The notes beneath the pieces were generated by a model. It did not search any database. It was not told where the DNA came from and saw only the letters and a program-made list of their open reading frames with translations. From Convivina praedatoris (lineage in GTDB: Bacteria; Bacillota; Bacilli; Lactobacillales; Lactobacillaceae): a stretch of DNA of 64,000 nucleotides. The stretch is taken from NCBI RefSeq assembly GCF_933208495.1, contig NZ_CAKOET010000002.1, positions 124,001-188,000 of the forward strand, read 5' to 3'. A program made the translations under genes and the position numbers. Positions 42,831 to 52,519 of the stretch are shown here, piece by piece (position 1 is the stretch's first letter; each line of letters opens with the position of its first letter).

Positions 42831-43070
42831 AGATTATCCTCCCGCAGTAAATCTGATTATTTTTAAGGTGTTCATTATAAAAGTTTAAACCTATGTTCGC
42901 ACTTCTTTTAAAAATTATGATAATAATAGGTTAAATTATTAGTAAAGTCAAAGATTTGGATTAAAAAGATAAAGGGCTTTTATAATGGCAAATACCGGTT
43001 AAAAACAGCGTTATTATGGTACAATGTTAGTGTTTTAGCGAATATTATCGGAAAAGAAGGGCGGAATGTT

Positions 43071-44363
43071 ATGTATCTCATCATTAACATCGTGGGGTTA
43101 ATCATCTTTTTGGCAATTGCAGTACTTTTTTCAAAAGATCGTCGCAATATTAAATGGAAATCAGTGATTATTATGTCGCTGTTTAATCTAGTTTTGGCTT
43201 GGTTCTTGACTAGCTTTCCAATTGGTCGTGCTATGGTTGAAGCTGCAGCCAATGGCTTTACTGAGTTAGTTGCTGTGGCCTATAAGGGAATCGGATTTGC
43301 GGTAGCTGACTGGGTGAGCGTTAAGCAGATGAACTTTTTCACCAGTGCTTTGTTACCAATCTTGTTGATTGTGCCATTGTTTGATATTTTGACTTACTTC
43401 GGTATCTTGCCTTTCATCATCAAGTGGATTGGTGTAGTTTTGGCTAAGTTAAGTGGTCAGCCTAAGTTTGAGTCTTTTTTCTCTGTTGAAATGATGTTTC
43501 TTGGTAACACTGAAGCTTTGGCGGTTTCTTCATTACAGTTGAAGCGTATGAAGGCTGAGCGTAACTTAACCTTAGCAATGATGTCGATGAGCTGTGTGAC
43601 TGCTTCATTGATTGGTGTTTATACAAGTATGATGCCCGGACAATTTATTTTGACAGCGGTGCCAATCAACGTCATTAACGCTTTGATTATTACTAACATC
43701 TTAAATCCTGTTGAAGTTACACCAGAAGAAGATGTGATTGCTACTATTGGTGGGGAAGCTTTGCCAGTTGAGGGTCAGGATGTTGCTTCTGGATCAGAGG
43801 CCTTGGCTCAAGAAGTTGCTGAAAATGATAAGGCACAAGATGTTGAACAACAAACTAAGCGGGAACCTTTCTTCTCCTTCTTAGGTGATTCAATTTTGAA
43901 TGCAGGTAAGTTGATTTTGATTATTGCAGCTAACGTTATTGCCTTTGTGGCCTTGGCTGCTTTAGTTGATAAGATTTTGATGATGTTTAATCCATGGTTA
44001 ACTTTGGAACACATTTTGGGAATCATCCTTTATCCATTTGCTTGGTTGATGGGGGTTGAGCCTAAGGATGTCTTCCCGTTAGCTCAGTACATGGGTACTA
44101 AGTTGGTAACTAATGAATTTGTGGTAATGGGAGAAGTTACCACTAAGATTTCTTCATTTGCCCCTCACTATCGTGCTGTTTTGACCGTCTTCTTGACTTC
44201 CTTTGCCAATCTTTCTACTATTGGCATGATTATCGGTTGTTTCAAGGGTTTGGTCGACCGTGAAAAGAATGATTTAATTGCTAAAAACGTGCCTTACTTG
44301 TTGCTGTCTGGTGTACTAGTTTCACTAGTATCAGCAGCAACTGTTGGACTCTTTGTTTGGTAA
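43071..44363 (+). CDS. nupC: NupC-type concentrative nucleoside transporter
   Basis: CNT-family H+ or Na+/nucleoside symporter, 430 residues. GNTEALAVSSLQLKRMKAERNLTLAMMSMSC covers the conserved nucleoside-binding hairpin region, and SSFAPHYRAVLTVFLTSFANLSTIGMIIGC the second. An acidic cytoplasmic insert (EEDVIATIGGEALPVEGQDV...EQQTKREP, about residues 224-265) is longer than in E. coli NupC but common in lactobacilli. N-terminal segments are preceded by GGGCGGA as ribosome site. Monocistronic, no nucleoside hydrolase beside it. Confidence 0.92.
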   Translation: MYLIINIVGLIIFLAIAVLFSKDRRNIKWKSVIIMSLFNLVLAWFLTSFPIGRAMVEAAANGFTELVAVAYKGIGFAVADWVSVKQMNFFTSALLPILLIVPLFDILTYFGILPFIIKWIGVVLAKLSGQPKFESFFSVEMMFLGNTEALAVSSLQLKRMKAERNLTLAMMSMSCVTASLIGVYTSMMPGQFILTAVPINVINALIITNILNPVEVTPEEDVIATIGGEALPVEGQDVASGSEALAQEVAENDKAQDVEQQTKREPFFSFLGDSILNAGKLILIIAANVIAFVALAALVDKILMMFNPWLTLEHILGIILYPFAWLMGVEPKDVFPLAQYMGTKLVTNEFVVMGEVTTKISSFAPHYRAVLTVFLTSFANLSTIGMIIGCFKGLVDREKNDLIAKNVPYLLLSGVLVSLVSAATVGLFVW

Positions 44364-44371
44364 GATAACTT

Positions 44372-44408
44372 AAAAAAGGCTATCCATTCGATTGGATAGC
44401 CTTTTTAT
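44372..44408 (+). terminator. Terminator
   Basis: AAAAAGGCTATCCA / TGGATAGCCTTTTT perfect stem, loop TTCGAT. Confidence 0.92.
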
Positions 44409-44509
44409 TTATGATTTATACTGGATAGCTAGCATGGTTAGATGATTCTTGCTAAAATAATGGACAGAGTTCCTTAAAAGCGAATGGTTTTGATGGGGAA
44501 GGAGATTAT

Positions 44510-45025
44510 ATGTCTAATAATGAAAATGAATCACTTGAAAGCCACAGCCAAGTTGTCTCTGATTCACAATCTTTTCAAAGTTCGGCTAACAATGCAACTG
44601 AATCAACTGGGGAGCAGGTTGGGTCTAGAGTGCAGCGTAATTACGGTAGCAGTGGTTCTTCCACCAGCCAAACCATCCAATCTGCTTGGGAGCAGGCTAA
44701 GGCTGAGGCCCAGCATTGGACCAAAGTGGGTCAGGAAAAATTGAACTTGGCCTCGCTACAAGCTAAAAATAATGCTCAGCGGGTTTATCAAGAAACAAAA
44801 GTACCCAATTTTCAGTGGACAAAGTGGTTGATATTGCCAATTACTATTTTGGGATTAATATTATTACAAATTTTTTTTGGTAAGTGGATTGCAGCTTTTT
44901 TTGCCTACTTCGGAGAACTACTACTAGTAATTGTTCAATATAGTCCTTGGCCAGTAGTTGTCTTGATTTTTGGATTTTATTTTCGAGACGAAATTCGAGC
45001 CATGATTAATCGTATTAATCATTAA
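44510..45025 (+). CDS. Membrane protein with polar N-terminal tail, unknown
   Basis: Not recognised. The 171-residue protein has a disordered-looking Ser/Asn/Gln-rich N terminus (residues 1-55), an amphipathic helical region (WEQAKAEAQHWTKVGQEKLNLASLQAKNNAQRVYQ), then two membrane segments (about 107-135 and 140-158) and a basic end. GGAAGGAG lies just ahead of the ATG. It precedes the Ser-rich gene by 33 bases with no terminator between, so the two are an operon. Confidence 0.65.
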   Translation: MSNNENESLESHSQVVSDSQSFQSSANNATESTGEQVGSRVQRNYGSSGSSTSQTIQSAWEQAKAEAQHWTKVGQEKLNLASLQAKNNAQRVYQETKVPNFQWTKWLILPITILGLILLQIFFGKWIAAFFAYFGELLLVIVQYSPWPVVVLIFGFYFRDEIRAMINRINH

Positions 45026-45058
45026 ATTAAAGTAATCATAATGAAGGAGTTTAATTGA

Positions 45059-45586
45059 ATGCTTTCAAGAAGTAAGCGTCGAAAAATTATGGAGGAACAA
45101 CTGCCTAAAAAGCATTTTTATCAGCGGGCCTGGTTTTGGATTGCTTTTGTTGTTTTATTCATTATTTTAGGATTTTATATGATTGGTCAAAGCTCCGGAA
45201 CTTCTAATAAAAGTGACAGTAGTGACTCATCTAGTAAGTCATCCAAGTCTTCTCATAAAAGTAGTAAGTCCTCTTCTAGTAGTAGTAGCTTGGCAAGTGA
45301 AAAAGCTGCTGAAGCCAGTGAAAATTATTCGGTTGTTCATGATCGGGATACTGGTTCATCCAATAATTCCTCCAACGGGCAGACGGGTAGCAATGGTAGA
45401 GCTACTAATAATACGCCAGCTACTAATAACAATTATGGTTCTAGCAGTCAGGGGTCAAAGACTGAACCAGCTAGTCAACCAAGTACACCATCAGCTAGCC
45501 AAAGTGCTAGTGCAGCTAGCAGTGAATCGACTACTACACCGCAAGCTTCCTCAAGTTCCGAAAGCAGCACCAAAGCTGCTGATTAA
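45059..45586 (+). CDS. Ser-rich single-pass surface protein, unknown
   Basis: A 175-residue protein with a basic N terminus, one membrane segment (AWFWIAFVVLFIILGFYMIG, about 25-44) and a long Ser/Thr/Asn/Ala-rich outer part, low complexity throughout. The N-in, C-out topology and lack of a signal-peptidase site suggest a membrane-anchored filament through the wall. Such Ser-rich tracts are often glycosylated. AAGGAG site 9 bases ahead. Ends at a terminator shared with the next, convergent gene. Confidence 0.65.
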   Translation: MLSRSKRRKIMEEQLPKKHFYQRAWFWIAFVVLFIILGFYMIGQSSGTSNKSDSSDSSSKSSKSSHKSSKSSSSSSSLASEKAAEASENYSVVHDRDTGSSNNSSNGQTGSNGRATNNTPATNNNYGSSSQGSKTEPASQPSTPSASQSASAASSESTTTPQASSSSESSTKAAD

Positions 45587-45624
45587 AATAAAAAAGCAAG
45601 CCAACGCTTGCTTTTTTATTTTAA
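45586..45624. terminator. Bidirectional terminator
   Basis: AAAAAAGCAAGC-CAAC-GCTTGCTTTTTT between convergent genes. Confidence 0.9.
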
Positions 45625-45625
45625 T

Positions 45626-46288
45626 TTATTGAGCTAGCTCAATCATGACGTCGCGTTGATCATCACTGACATTACCAGCAAAATTAGGAGATGCTAGATG
45701 AGTAGCACCAGTGCCATCTTTTACCATGTAAAAAGTAGCGTGTGCCATATCAGGACCAGCGGTTGGACCAGCAATTTGTTTTACAACGCTAATTTGCTGA
45801 ATGGCCTGGACGGTTTGAACTGAATTATCAGTGGCACTAAAGACTCGAACTGTTTTACCGCTGATGCTGCTGACTTGAGCACTAAAGGACATGGGATTAG
45901 TATTTTGACTAGCGTAGTTTGAACCATCAAAGCTGATACTTGGATTTGCACCATTTATATCGGTTAAAGTAACTGACTTGGGTAGGTTAAAACCATTGTA
46001 GTAATAAGTCATTTGACTGGCTTGGCCGGTAGATGATGTTGCTTTTGTATTATCTTTGGACTGGCTGGCCATACTACTACTTGAGCTGGCCTTACTTTTA
46101 GCAGTACTAGTACTATCAGCTTGGCTGGTTGTTGTTTGGCTATCACTATTTTTAGTATCATCCTTACTACTAGAACTTACTTTGCTAGTAGTGCCGTGAT
46201 GAAAGACACCAGTTTGGGCGCTAACACCATAAGTTACACCACCGGATAAAACGGCTGCTAGCGCAACCACCATTATTTTCTTGTTCAT
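45626..46288 (-). CDS. Secreted protein with Ser/Thr-rich linker, unknown
   Basis: A 220-residue exported protein: signal peptide (MNKKIMVVALAAVLSGGVTYGVSAQ, likely cleaved after about residue 24), a low-complexity Ser/Thr/Lys region (about 34-90), and a C-terminal domain of about 125 residues that looks mainly beta (YYYNGFNLPKSVTLTDINGA, then ISGKTVRVFSATDNSV). No cysteine lipobox, LPXTG or known domain seen. GGGAG site at the ATG. Context among other wall-associated genes suggests an envelope role, function unknown. Confidence 0.65.
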   Translation of the reverse strand: MNKKIMVVALAAVLSGGVTYGVSAQTGVFHHGTTSKVSSSSKDDTKNSDSQTTTSQADSTSTAKSKASSSSSMASQSKDNTKATSSTGQASQMTYYYNGFNLPKSVTLTDINGANPSISFDGSNYASQNTNPMSFSAQVSSISGKTVRVFSATDNSVQTVQAIQQISVVKQIAGPTAGPDMAHATFYMVKDGTGATHLASPNFAGNVSDDQRDVMIELAQ

Positions 46289-46535
46289 GTCTATCTCCCT
46301 ATTTGATTTGGTTCATATTTATCATCTTTATCTTATCACAGCTTTACCGATATGAATCGCTTTGGTTTTTAATAAAGGACCCTTGATTTGTAGGTTGCAT
46401 TCCCAGTACTAAAAACTTAAAATAATCAATGTTAGGGCGTTTGTGCCTTTTTCACGTTAGCGAATAAAATAGGGTGATTTTTAAATTGGTTTAGTTTGAA
46501 AAATATTTAAGTAAATATCTTGAACTGGGGGAATT

Positions 46536-47363
46536 ATGAGGTTAAATAAATTGTGGGGGGTTGGACTCCTTGCACTTTTCAGTAGTGTGTTTTGCTTGTT
46601 GTTTTCTAATTCTGCAGCAGCTGATGGAGAAGATTTTAGTGTTTCTTATCGGGTGCTCAAAAATGGTAGTACTGGCACTTCAATGGCGGATCAATACTTT
46701 GTAAAGCCTGGTCGTGCTACTTTGGTGGGTGATCACTATGAAGTGACCTTGGTTGTTAAAACTGAACATAGTTTGGGGCTATTTCCTGTTACGGTAACCG
46801 AGTTTAATGGGCAAACACCATCGGTTTCAAAGAGTACCCAAGACAACACGGATTTATATCAATTCACATTTACGGCGACATCTTTGAGCCAACGTTTAAC
46901 TGGACATATGTCAGTTAATATCCCGGCCATCCGTTACGATCATGTATATGCCTTTGATATTGAATTTAATAGTAATGGTATTCCTGTCCCTGGTGGTGAT
47001 CAAAAAGATAATAAGTCTGCTACGAGTCAAAACGACGCCAATAATTCAAATGCCAGTGCCAATGACAACAAGGGTGATAACAGTAATAGTAGTAATAATA
47101 GTGGTGTAATGACTGGTGAGCAAGCTAGTGTTGAAAGTAGTCAAGAATCTATGTCAATCCAAGAGAGTCGCTCTTCGGTTGTTTCTGAGGTAAATAAGCC
47201 TCAAGTAACGCCGAAGGCAGCTATTAAAAAAGATAAGAAGGATAAAGCTGCTAATAAACCCTTACCTTGGTGGCCCTTTGCTTTAATCGTCGGGGTAGCG
47301 GTGATAATTGGAATTATATCTGAATTCCGTTTCCGTTTTGGTAAAGGTCGGTCGGACGAATAA
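46536..47363 (+). CDS. NEAT-domain haem-binding surface protein
   Basis: A 275-residue protein: signal peptide (1-29), one NEAT domain (about 33-147), an Asn/Ser/Lys-rich spacer (150-240) and a C-terminal membrane segment with a basic tail. The spacer has no sortase LPXTG motif, so it is anchored by that segment. The NEAT haem-site elements are present: SMADQY (Ser49-Tyr54) for the lip helix and YDHVY (Tyr134, Tyr138) on the hairpin, where the first Tyr ligates haem iron in characterised NEAT domains. Role: capture of haem at the cell surface. No isd-type transporter is adjacent and no clear Fur box is seen in the 250 bases upstream. The haem could serve the DyP enzyme and any haem-dependent respiration. 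Confidence 0.8.
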   Translation: MRLNKLWGVGLLALFSSVFCLLFSNSAAADGEDFSVSYRVLKNGSTGTSMADQYFVKPGRATLVGDHYEVTLVVKTEHSLGLFPVTVTEFNGQTPSVSKSTQDNTDLYQFTFTATSLSQRLTGHMSVNIPAIRYDHVYAFDIEFNSNGIPVPGGDQKDNKSATSQNDANNSNASANDNKGDNSNSSNNSGVMTGEQASVESSQESMSIQESRSSVVSEVNKPQVTPKAAIKKDKKDKAANKPLPWWPFALIVGVAVIIGIISEFRFRFGKGRSDE

Positions 47364-47372
47364 ATTTAATGC

Positions 47373-47401
47373 TTGACGCAGTTTAGTTATTTGTATAAGA
47401 T
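47373..47401 (+). promoter_or_regulatory. valS promoter
   Basis: -35 TTGACG (47373-47378), 17-base spacer, -10 TAAGAT (47396-47401). The same hexamers and spacing are used by the lysA promoter. Confidence 0.72.
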
Positions 47402-47407
47402 TGAAAG

Positions 47408-47598
47408 CATCTTAGAGGAATAGGCAAACGTCGCTATTATAGAGAGCTGGTGGTTGGTGTAAACCAGTTAGGACACTGCTGAAGGTTGCTAAGGGTTTTT
47501 ATTAATTAAAAATATATTTAAGTGGTCATCTAGACGATGGCAATTTAGGTGGTACCACGTGTAAGCGTCCTAATCTTAGCTGATTAGGGCGCTTTTAT
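47408..47598 (+). promoter_or_regulatory. T-box riboswitch of valS
   Basis: tRNA-sensing leader. The stem I loop region AGAGAGCTGGTGGTTGGTG is near 47440-47458, and the T-box sequence proper AATTTAGGTGGTACCACG is at 47542-47559. The terminator arm AAGCGTCCTAATC / GATTAGGGCGCTTTT (47563-47597) follows. Uncharged tRNA-Val should stabilise the antiterminator. A GTT within GAAGGTTGCT on the 3' side of stem I is a candidate specifier codon for valine, not certain without folding. Confidence 0.9.
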
Positions 47599-47614
47599 TA
47601 GGAGGAGAATTTAT

Positions 47615-50293
47615 ATGCGTGAAGTTAATATGTCAACCAAATATGATCCCAATACAGTTGAAAATGGGCGCTACCAGCATTGGCTTAGTAAAAAACTGTT
47701 TGCTCCAGAAGCTAACCAGGCGATTCGGGGTAATGAACCTGAGCCTTATTCTGTGGTAATTCCACCACCTAATGTAACTGGAAAGTTACACCTAGGTCAT
47801 GCTTGGGATACTACTTTACAAGATATGATTATTCGCCAAAAGCGAATGCAGGGTTTTGATACCTTGTGGCTACCCGGAATGGATCATGCCGGTATTGCTA
47901 CGCAAGCTAAAGTGGAGCAACGTTTGCGGGGTGAAGGTATTAGCCGCTATGACTTAGGCCGCGAAAAATTCGTTGAACAGGTTTGGTCATGGAAAAATGA
48001 ATATGCTAGCACCATTAAAAAACAATGGGGTAAGCTGGGCCTATCCTTAGATTATGACCGTGAGCGCTTTACCTTAGATGAAGGTTTGAATAAGGCTGTT
48101 AATAAGGTTTTCATTGATCTCTATAATAAGGGTTTGATTTATCGTGGTGAATATATCATTAACTGGGATCCACAAGCTCGGACGGCTCTATCGGATATTG
48201 AGGTTATTTATCAAGATGATCAGGGAGCTTTCTATCATGTTAAGTACCCCTTTATTGATGGTACGACTTTTGATGGAAAAGATTATATTGAAATTGCTAC
48301 GACTCGTCCAGAAACCATGTTCGGAGATGTGGCGATTGCTGTTAATCCAACTGATGATCGTTACAAGGACTTGATTGGTAAGCAAGTTAAGGTTCCTTTG
48401 GTTGATCGCGTTGTGCCAATCATTGCTGACGAATATGTTGAAAAAGACTTTGGAACAGGGATGGTTAAAATTACACCAGCCCATGATCCAAATGACTTTC
48501 AGGTGGGAAATCGTCATAATTTGGAACGCATTAACACGATGACTGAAGATGCGCATTTAAATGAAAATGCCGGTAAATATGTTGGTATGGAGCGTTTTGA
48601 AGCTCGTAAAGCGATTGTCAAGGATTTAGAAGATGACGGCTACATGTTAAAGGTTGATCCTTTGACTCATTCGGTCGGTCATTCAGAGCGAACTGGGGTT
48701 CCAATTGAATCGCGCTTGTCAACGCAATGGTTTGTTAAAATGGAACCTTTGGCTAAACAGATTTTGGCTATGCAGCAAAATCCTGATGAAAAGGTTAACT
48801 TTGTGCCAGGTCGTTTTGAAGATACGTTTACGCGCTGGATGGAAAATATCCGTGATTGGGTTATTTCTCGTCAACTATGGTGGGGACATCAGATTCCAGC
48901 ATGGTATAAAAATAAAGGAACTGCTCAAGAAGAGCTTTATGTCGGAGAAGAAGCTCCTGGAGCTGATTGGGAACGCGATCCTGATGTCCTAGATACTTGG
49001 TTCTCTTCTGCGCTTTGGCCATTTTCAACTATGGGTTGGCCTAATGATTTGGAGGGGGACTTCAAGAAGTATTATCCAACTAATACTTTAGTAACTGGTT
49101 ATGATATTATCTTCTTCTGGGTTGCTCGGATGATGTTCCAAGGAAAAGAGTTTACCGGAGAACGGCCATTTAAAAATGTTTTGATTCATGGTTTGATTCG
49201 AGATGGTGAAGGCCGTAAGATGTCCAAGTCCCTTGGTAACGGGGTTGATCCAATGGACGTTATTGAAAAGTATGGGGCTGATGCTTTGCGCTGGTTCCTA
49301 GCTACTGGTTCTACTCCAGGACAAGATGTTCGGTTTACTTATAAAAAGATGGACGCGGCTTGGAACTTTATCAATAAAATTTGGAATGCTGCCCGATATG
49401 TCATTATGAATTTGGATGATGATACTGAGGCAAAGATGCCAGTTGCTGATCAACAAAGCCTAGCTGATAAATGGATTTTGTCTCGTTTGAATAGTGTAGT
49501 GATTAAGGTAACCGGTAATTTTGAAAAGTTTGAATTCGGTGAGGCTGGTCGAGAACTGTATAATTTCATCTGGTCTGATTTTGCGGATTGGTACATTGAA
49601 ATGACTAAGGAAACTTTGAATGGTGAAGGTGATAAGACTGCCGTTCAACAAACTTTAGCCTATGTTTTGGACCAAACACTACGCTTGTTACAGCCAATTA
49701 TGCCCTTTATGGCTGAAGCAATTTGGCAAGAAATGCCACAACAAGCTGGTCAGGACGCCGATTTGGCTATCGCGGCTTATCCAACCGCTCAGGCGCAGTT
49801 AGCTAATTCAGACGCTGAAGAAGCTTTCAAGTCTCTCCAGGATTTGATTGTTGCGGTTCGTAACATTCGTGCCGAAGCCAACGCACCAATGTCTAAGAAA
49901 ATCGACGTCTTAATCAAAATTAATGATGTAAAATTGAAAGAAATTTTCAATGAAAATGCTGATTATATTAATCGTTTTGTTCATCCACAGTTATTAGTTA
50001 TTGATGAAAATGTTGAAGTGCCGCACTTGGCTATGTCACAAGTTATCACTGGTGCTGAAGTATATGTGCCGCTTGCTGGCTTGATTGATATTAATGCTGA
50101 AATTGACCGCTTGGAAGGTGAAATTAATCGCTTTACTAAGGAAGTACAACGTGCTCAAGGTAAGTTAAGTAACGACAAATTTGTTAACTCTGCCCCCGCT
50201 AAGGTTGTAGATGGTGAACGTGAAAAATTGGCTGATTGGCAAAGTAAATTGGCTGCCACTCAACAGCGAGTAGCTACTTTGAAAGCCAACTAA
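47615..50293 (+). CDS. valS: Valyl-tRNA synthetase
   Basis: Class Ia synthetase charging tRNA-Val, with editing of mischarged threonine. 892 residues, normal. HIGH motif as HLGH (residues 59-62, after PPPNVTGKL), KMSKS motif in [11 protein letters not shown], and the C-terminal coiled-coil arm ([21 protein letters not shown]) that contacts tRNA. The start at 47615 follows AGGAGGAG. Controlled by the T-box. Not followed by folC as in many lactobacilli; a terminator ends the unit, so it is monocistronic. Confidence 0.97.
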   Translation: MREVNMSTKYDPNTVENGRYQHWLSKKLFAPEANQAIRGNEPEPYSVVIPPPNVTGKLHLGHAWDTTLQDMIIRQKRMQGFDTLWLPGMDHAGIATQAKVEQRLRGEGISRYDLGREKFVEQVWSWKNEYASTIKKQWGKLGLSLDYDRERFTLDEGLNKAVNKVFIDLYNKGLIYRGEYIINWDPQARTALSDIEVIYQDDQGAFYHVKYPFIDGTTFDGKDYIEIATTRPETMFGDVAIAVNPTDDRYKDLIGKQVKVPLVDRVVPIIADEYVEKDFGTGMVKITPAHDPNDFQVGNRHNLERINTMTEDAHLNENAGKYVGMERFEARKAIVKDLEDDGYMLKVDPLTHSVGHSERTGVPIESRLSTQWFVKMEPLAKQILAMQQNPDEKVNFVPGRFEDTFTRWMENIRDWVISRQLWWGHQIPAWYKNKGTAQEELYVGEEAPGADWERDPDVLDTWFSSALWPFSTMGWPNDLEGDFKKYYPTNTLVTGYDIIFFWVARMMFQGKEFTGERPFKNVLIHGLIRDGEGRKMSKSLGNGVDPMDVIEKYGADALRWFLATGSTPGQDVRFTYKKMDAAWNFINKIWNAARYVIMNLDDDTEAKMPVADQQSLADKWILSRLNSVVIKVTGNFEKFEFGEAGRELYNFIWSDFADWYIEMTKETLNGEGDKTAVQQTLAYVLDQTLRLLQPIMPFMAEAIWQEMPQQAGQDADLAIAAYPTAQAQLANSDAEEAFKSLQDLIVAVRNIRAEANAPMSKKIDVLIKINDVKLKEIFNENADYINRFVHPQLLVIDENVEVPHLAMSQVITGAEVYVPLAGLIDINAEIDRLEGEINRFTKEVQRAQGKLSNDKFVNSAPAKVVDGEREKLADWQSKLAATQQRVATLKAN

Positions 50294-50301
50294 ATAAAAA
50301 G

Positions 50302-50321
50302 AAAGCCCGCAGGGGCTTTTT
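50302..50321 (+). terminator. Terminator after valS
   Basis: AAAGCCC-GCAG-GGGCTTTTT compact hairpin just after the stop. Confidence 0.85.
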
Positions 50322-50381
50322 ATGTTAGATTAATATTAGTTTTTATAATTGATGGATAAATTATAAATGTAAGGGAAGAAC

Positions 50382-51353
50382 ATGCCAGGAACTAGGATAA
50401 TAGCCAGTGGACATTATGTCCCTGAAGATATAGTGACCAATCATGATTTGGCGCAATTAATTGATACTACTGATGAATGGATTCAAAGCCACACTGGTAT
50501 TAAGGAGCGCCGTGTCTCCTTACAAGGTGAAAATACCAGTGATTTAGCGACCAAAGCAGCTCAAATTGCTTTGCAGCGTGCTAATCTTAGTCCGGAAAAA
50601 CTTGCTTTTATTATCGTGACAACATTTACACCAGATGGTTTGGCTCCGTCAACGGCGGCCTTAGTTCAACGTAATTTGGGTGCCACTAATGCTTGGGGTT
50701 ATGATTTATCAACGGCCTGTGCAGGCTTTGTATTTGGCTTAAGTACCGCCGATAAGTTTTTACAATCTGGTAGTGGTGAATATGGATTAGTAATTGCAGC
50801 TGAAGTAAATTCTAAGATGATGGATTTTAAAGATCGAGCTAGTACTGTTTTCTTCGGGGATGGTGCTGGTGCTGTAGTTTTGCAAGCTGATTCCAATGGC
50901 CAACAGGTGGTAAGGGAAGAATTACATACTGTTGGAAATGATCATGTAGTGCATTCTGGTAGGGTTATGCCACTCCAAAGTCTCTCGGCAGATAATTATC
51001 CTAAGATTGATGCCTTTGCCCAAGAAGGTCGATTGGTTTATCAAGAAGTTACCGGATTAATTCCGGAGCACATTAAGGCCTTTTTACAAAAAGATTATCT
51101 GCAACCAGACGATATTGATTACTACATTGTTCATCAGGCCAATTTACGTATTATTGAAAAAATTGCTGAAAATTTACAGCAACCAATTGAAAAATTTATT
51201 TGCAATGTGCAGCAGTATGGTAATAGTTCTTCAGCGGGAATTGCCATGGCCTTTGATCAGCTCAATCAACGGGAAAATCTCTCAGGTAAAAAAGTACTGC
51301 TAACTGGATTTGGTGCAGGCTTCACCTACGGCAGTCTTTTATTAAACTTATAA
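50382..51353 (+). CDS. fabH: 3-oxoacyl-ACP synthase III (FabH family)
   Basis: Thiolase-fold condensing enzyme that starts fatty-acid chains from acyl-CoA and malonyl-ACP. The Cys-His-Asn triad is Cys113 (STACAGFV), His251 (YIVHQANLRI) and Asn281 (QYGNSSSAG). Length 323 is normal. It is isolated from any fab cluster here, whereas lactobacilli usually have fabH within fabT-fabH-acpP, so it could be a second KAS III with a different primer preference or the only one relocated. GGGAAG ribosome site. Preceded by its own space after the valS terminator. Confidence 0.92.
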   Translation: MPGTRIIASGHYVPEDIVTNHDLAQLIDTTDEWIQSHTGIKERRVSLQGENTSDLATKAAQIALQRANLSPEKLAFIIVTTFTPDGLAPSTAALVQRNLGATNAWGYDLSTACAGFVFGLSTADKFLQSGSGEYGLVIAAEVNSKMMDFKDRASTVFFGDGAGAVVLQADSNGQQVVREELHTVGNDHVVHSGRVMPLQSLSADNYPKIDAFAQEGRLVYQEVTGLIPEHIKAFLQKDYLQPDDIDYYIVHQANLRIIEKIAENLQQPIEKFICNVQQYGNSSSAGIAMAFDQLNQRENLSGKKVLLTGFGAGFTYGSLLLNL

Positions 51354-51520
51354 CCCAATTTATTGTAATATTTAAGAAATGTTTGAAATATTATAGAAAT
51401 ATATTAGAAAAATATTTGTTATATATTACCGGTAGAATGTGAAATGTCCAGAGGTTAAGACTTTAACTTGTGGTACAAGATAATAAGTAGAAAACAAACA
51501 AAACGGAGTATATTATTCTC

Positions 51521-52315
51521 ATGAAGAAACATATCAAGAATACAATTTTGGCTACCGCTGCCGGTGCCGCTACCTTTACTGCAGCTGGTGTTTCAGCATC
51601 AGCTGATGACGTTACTATTAAAGCTGGTGATACTTTGTCACAGTTAGCTGTGGACAACAACACTACTGCCGATGCTCTTGCTGACTTGAATGGTATTGCT
51701 AACAAGGATTTGATTTTTGCTGGTGATACTTTGAAGGTTGATGGTTCAGCTGCTAAGAAGTCAGCAACGCCAGCCGTTGCTGCTCCTGCAGCCTCAACTG
51801 CTCAAGCTGCAACTAGCCAAGCTGTAGAAGCTCAAAGTGCTACTACTACTTCTGAATCAACTGCCCCAGCTGCAGCACAGCAACCTGCTAGTGATGCAAC
51901 TTCTGCAAATCAACAAACTGCTGCTGCAACACCAAGTACTGCTAGCGCTGATACTAGCTACTCAGCTGGTGCTGATGGTTCAATCCAAGCTATGGTTGAT
52001 TCTATGAATGCTAAGCGTGCTGCTCTTGGTTTGGCTCCAGTTCGTTATGATGCTAGCTTGGCTGCAACTGCTCAAGCTCGTGCACAAGAAGCTGCTGCTA
52101 ATAACGGCTTGCCAAGTGGACACTTCCAACAAGTTGCCGGACCTGAAGTTGTTGCTATCGGCTTCGACCCATCATCAGTTGTTGATGCATGGTACAACGA
52201 AACAAACATGATTACTAATGGTACTCCTAGCCACCGTTTGTGGGTGACTAATGCATCATTTAGCCGTGTTGGTTTTGCTGTAGTTGGTTCAACTATCGTT
52301 GGAATCGCTGGTTAA
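51521..52315 (+). CDS. Secreted LysM - CAP domain protein
   Basis: A 264-residue exported wall protein. Signal peptide ends near ASA (about residue 28). A single LysM domain (VTIKAGDTLSQLAVDNNTTADALADLNGI, 31-75) binds peptidoglycan. An Ala/Thr/Ser/Gln-rich linker spans about 77-145. A C-terminal CAP/SCP-like domain (MVDSMNAKRAALGLAPVRYDASLAATAQARAQE ... SGHFQ ... SHRLW ... VGFAVVGS) follows, with His and Glu residues of the CAP cavity. Codon use is strongly biased, suggesting high expression. Role in the wall unknown; bacterial CAP proteins have been linked to adhesion and host interaction. AT-rich upstream DNA with an ACGGAG site. Confidence 0.88.
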   Translation: MKKHIKNTILATAAGAATFTAAGVSASADDVTIKAGDTLSQLAVDNNTTADALADLNGIANKDLIFAGDTLKVDGSAAKKSATPAVAAPAASTAQAATSQAVEAQSATTTSESTAPAAAQQPASDATSANQQTAAATPSTASADTSYSAGADGSIQAMVDSMNAKRAALGLAPVRYDASLAATAQARAQEAAANNGLPSGHFQQVAGPEVVAIGFDPSSVVDAWYNETNMITNGTPSHRLWVTNASFSRVGFAVVGSTIVGIAG

Positions 52316-52334
52316 TTATTAAAAAACTTTATTT

Positions 52335-52363
52335 AAAGCTACTGTTTATGCAGTAGCTTTTTT
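52335..52363 (+). terminator. Terminator
   Basis: AAAGCTACTG-TTTATG-CAGTAGCTTTTTT perfect stem. Confidence 0.92.
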
Positions 52364-52519
52364 GTGATTTTAAAAACTTTCCTAAAAAGCATTCCTAATG
52401 TTGACAGGTTTCCTTAGTAGTTTATAATGGGTTGGTATGTAAAGAGGGCTTATTTTCATCACAATTTAGCCGATTTAATATGATAAAGCAGCTGTTGAAA
52501 GTGAGATTGTGACGGGCTA

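Noticed and set aside
45183-45632. Alternative frame over the Ser-rich gene
   Set aside because: Val/Leu-rich shadow of the Ser-rich repeats; no ribosome site.
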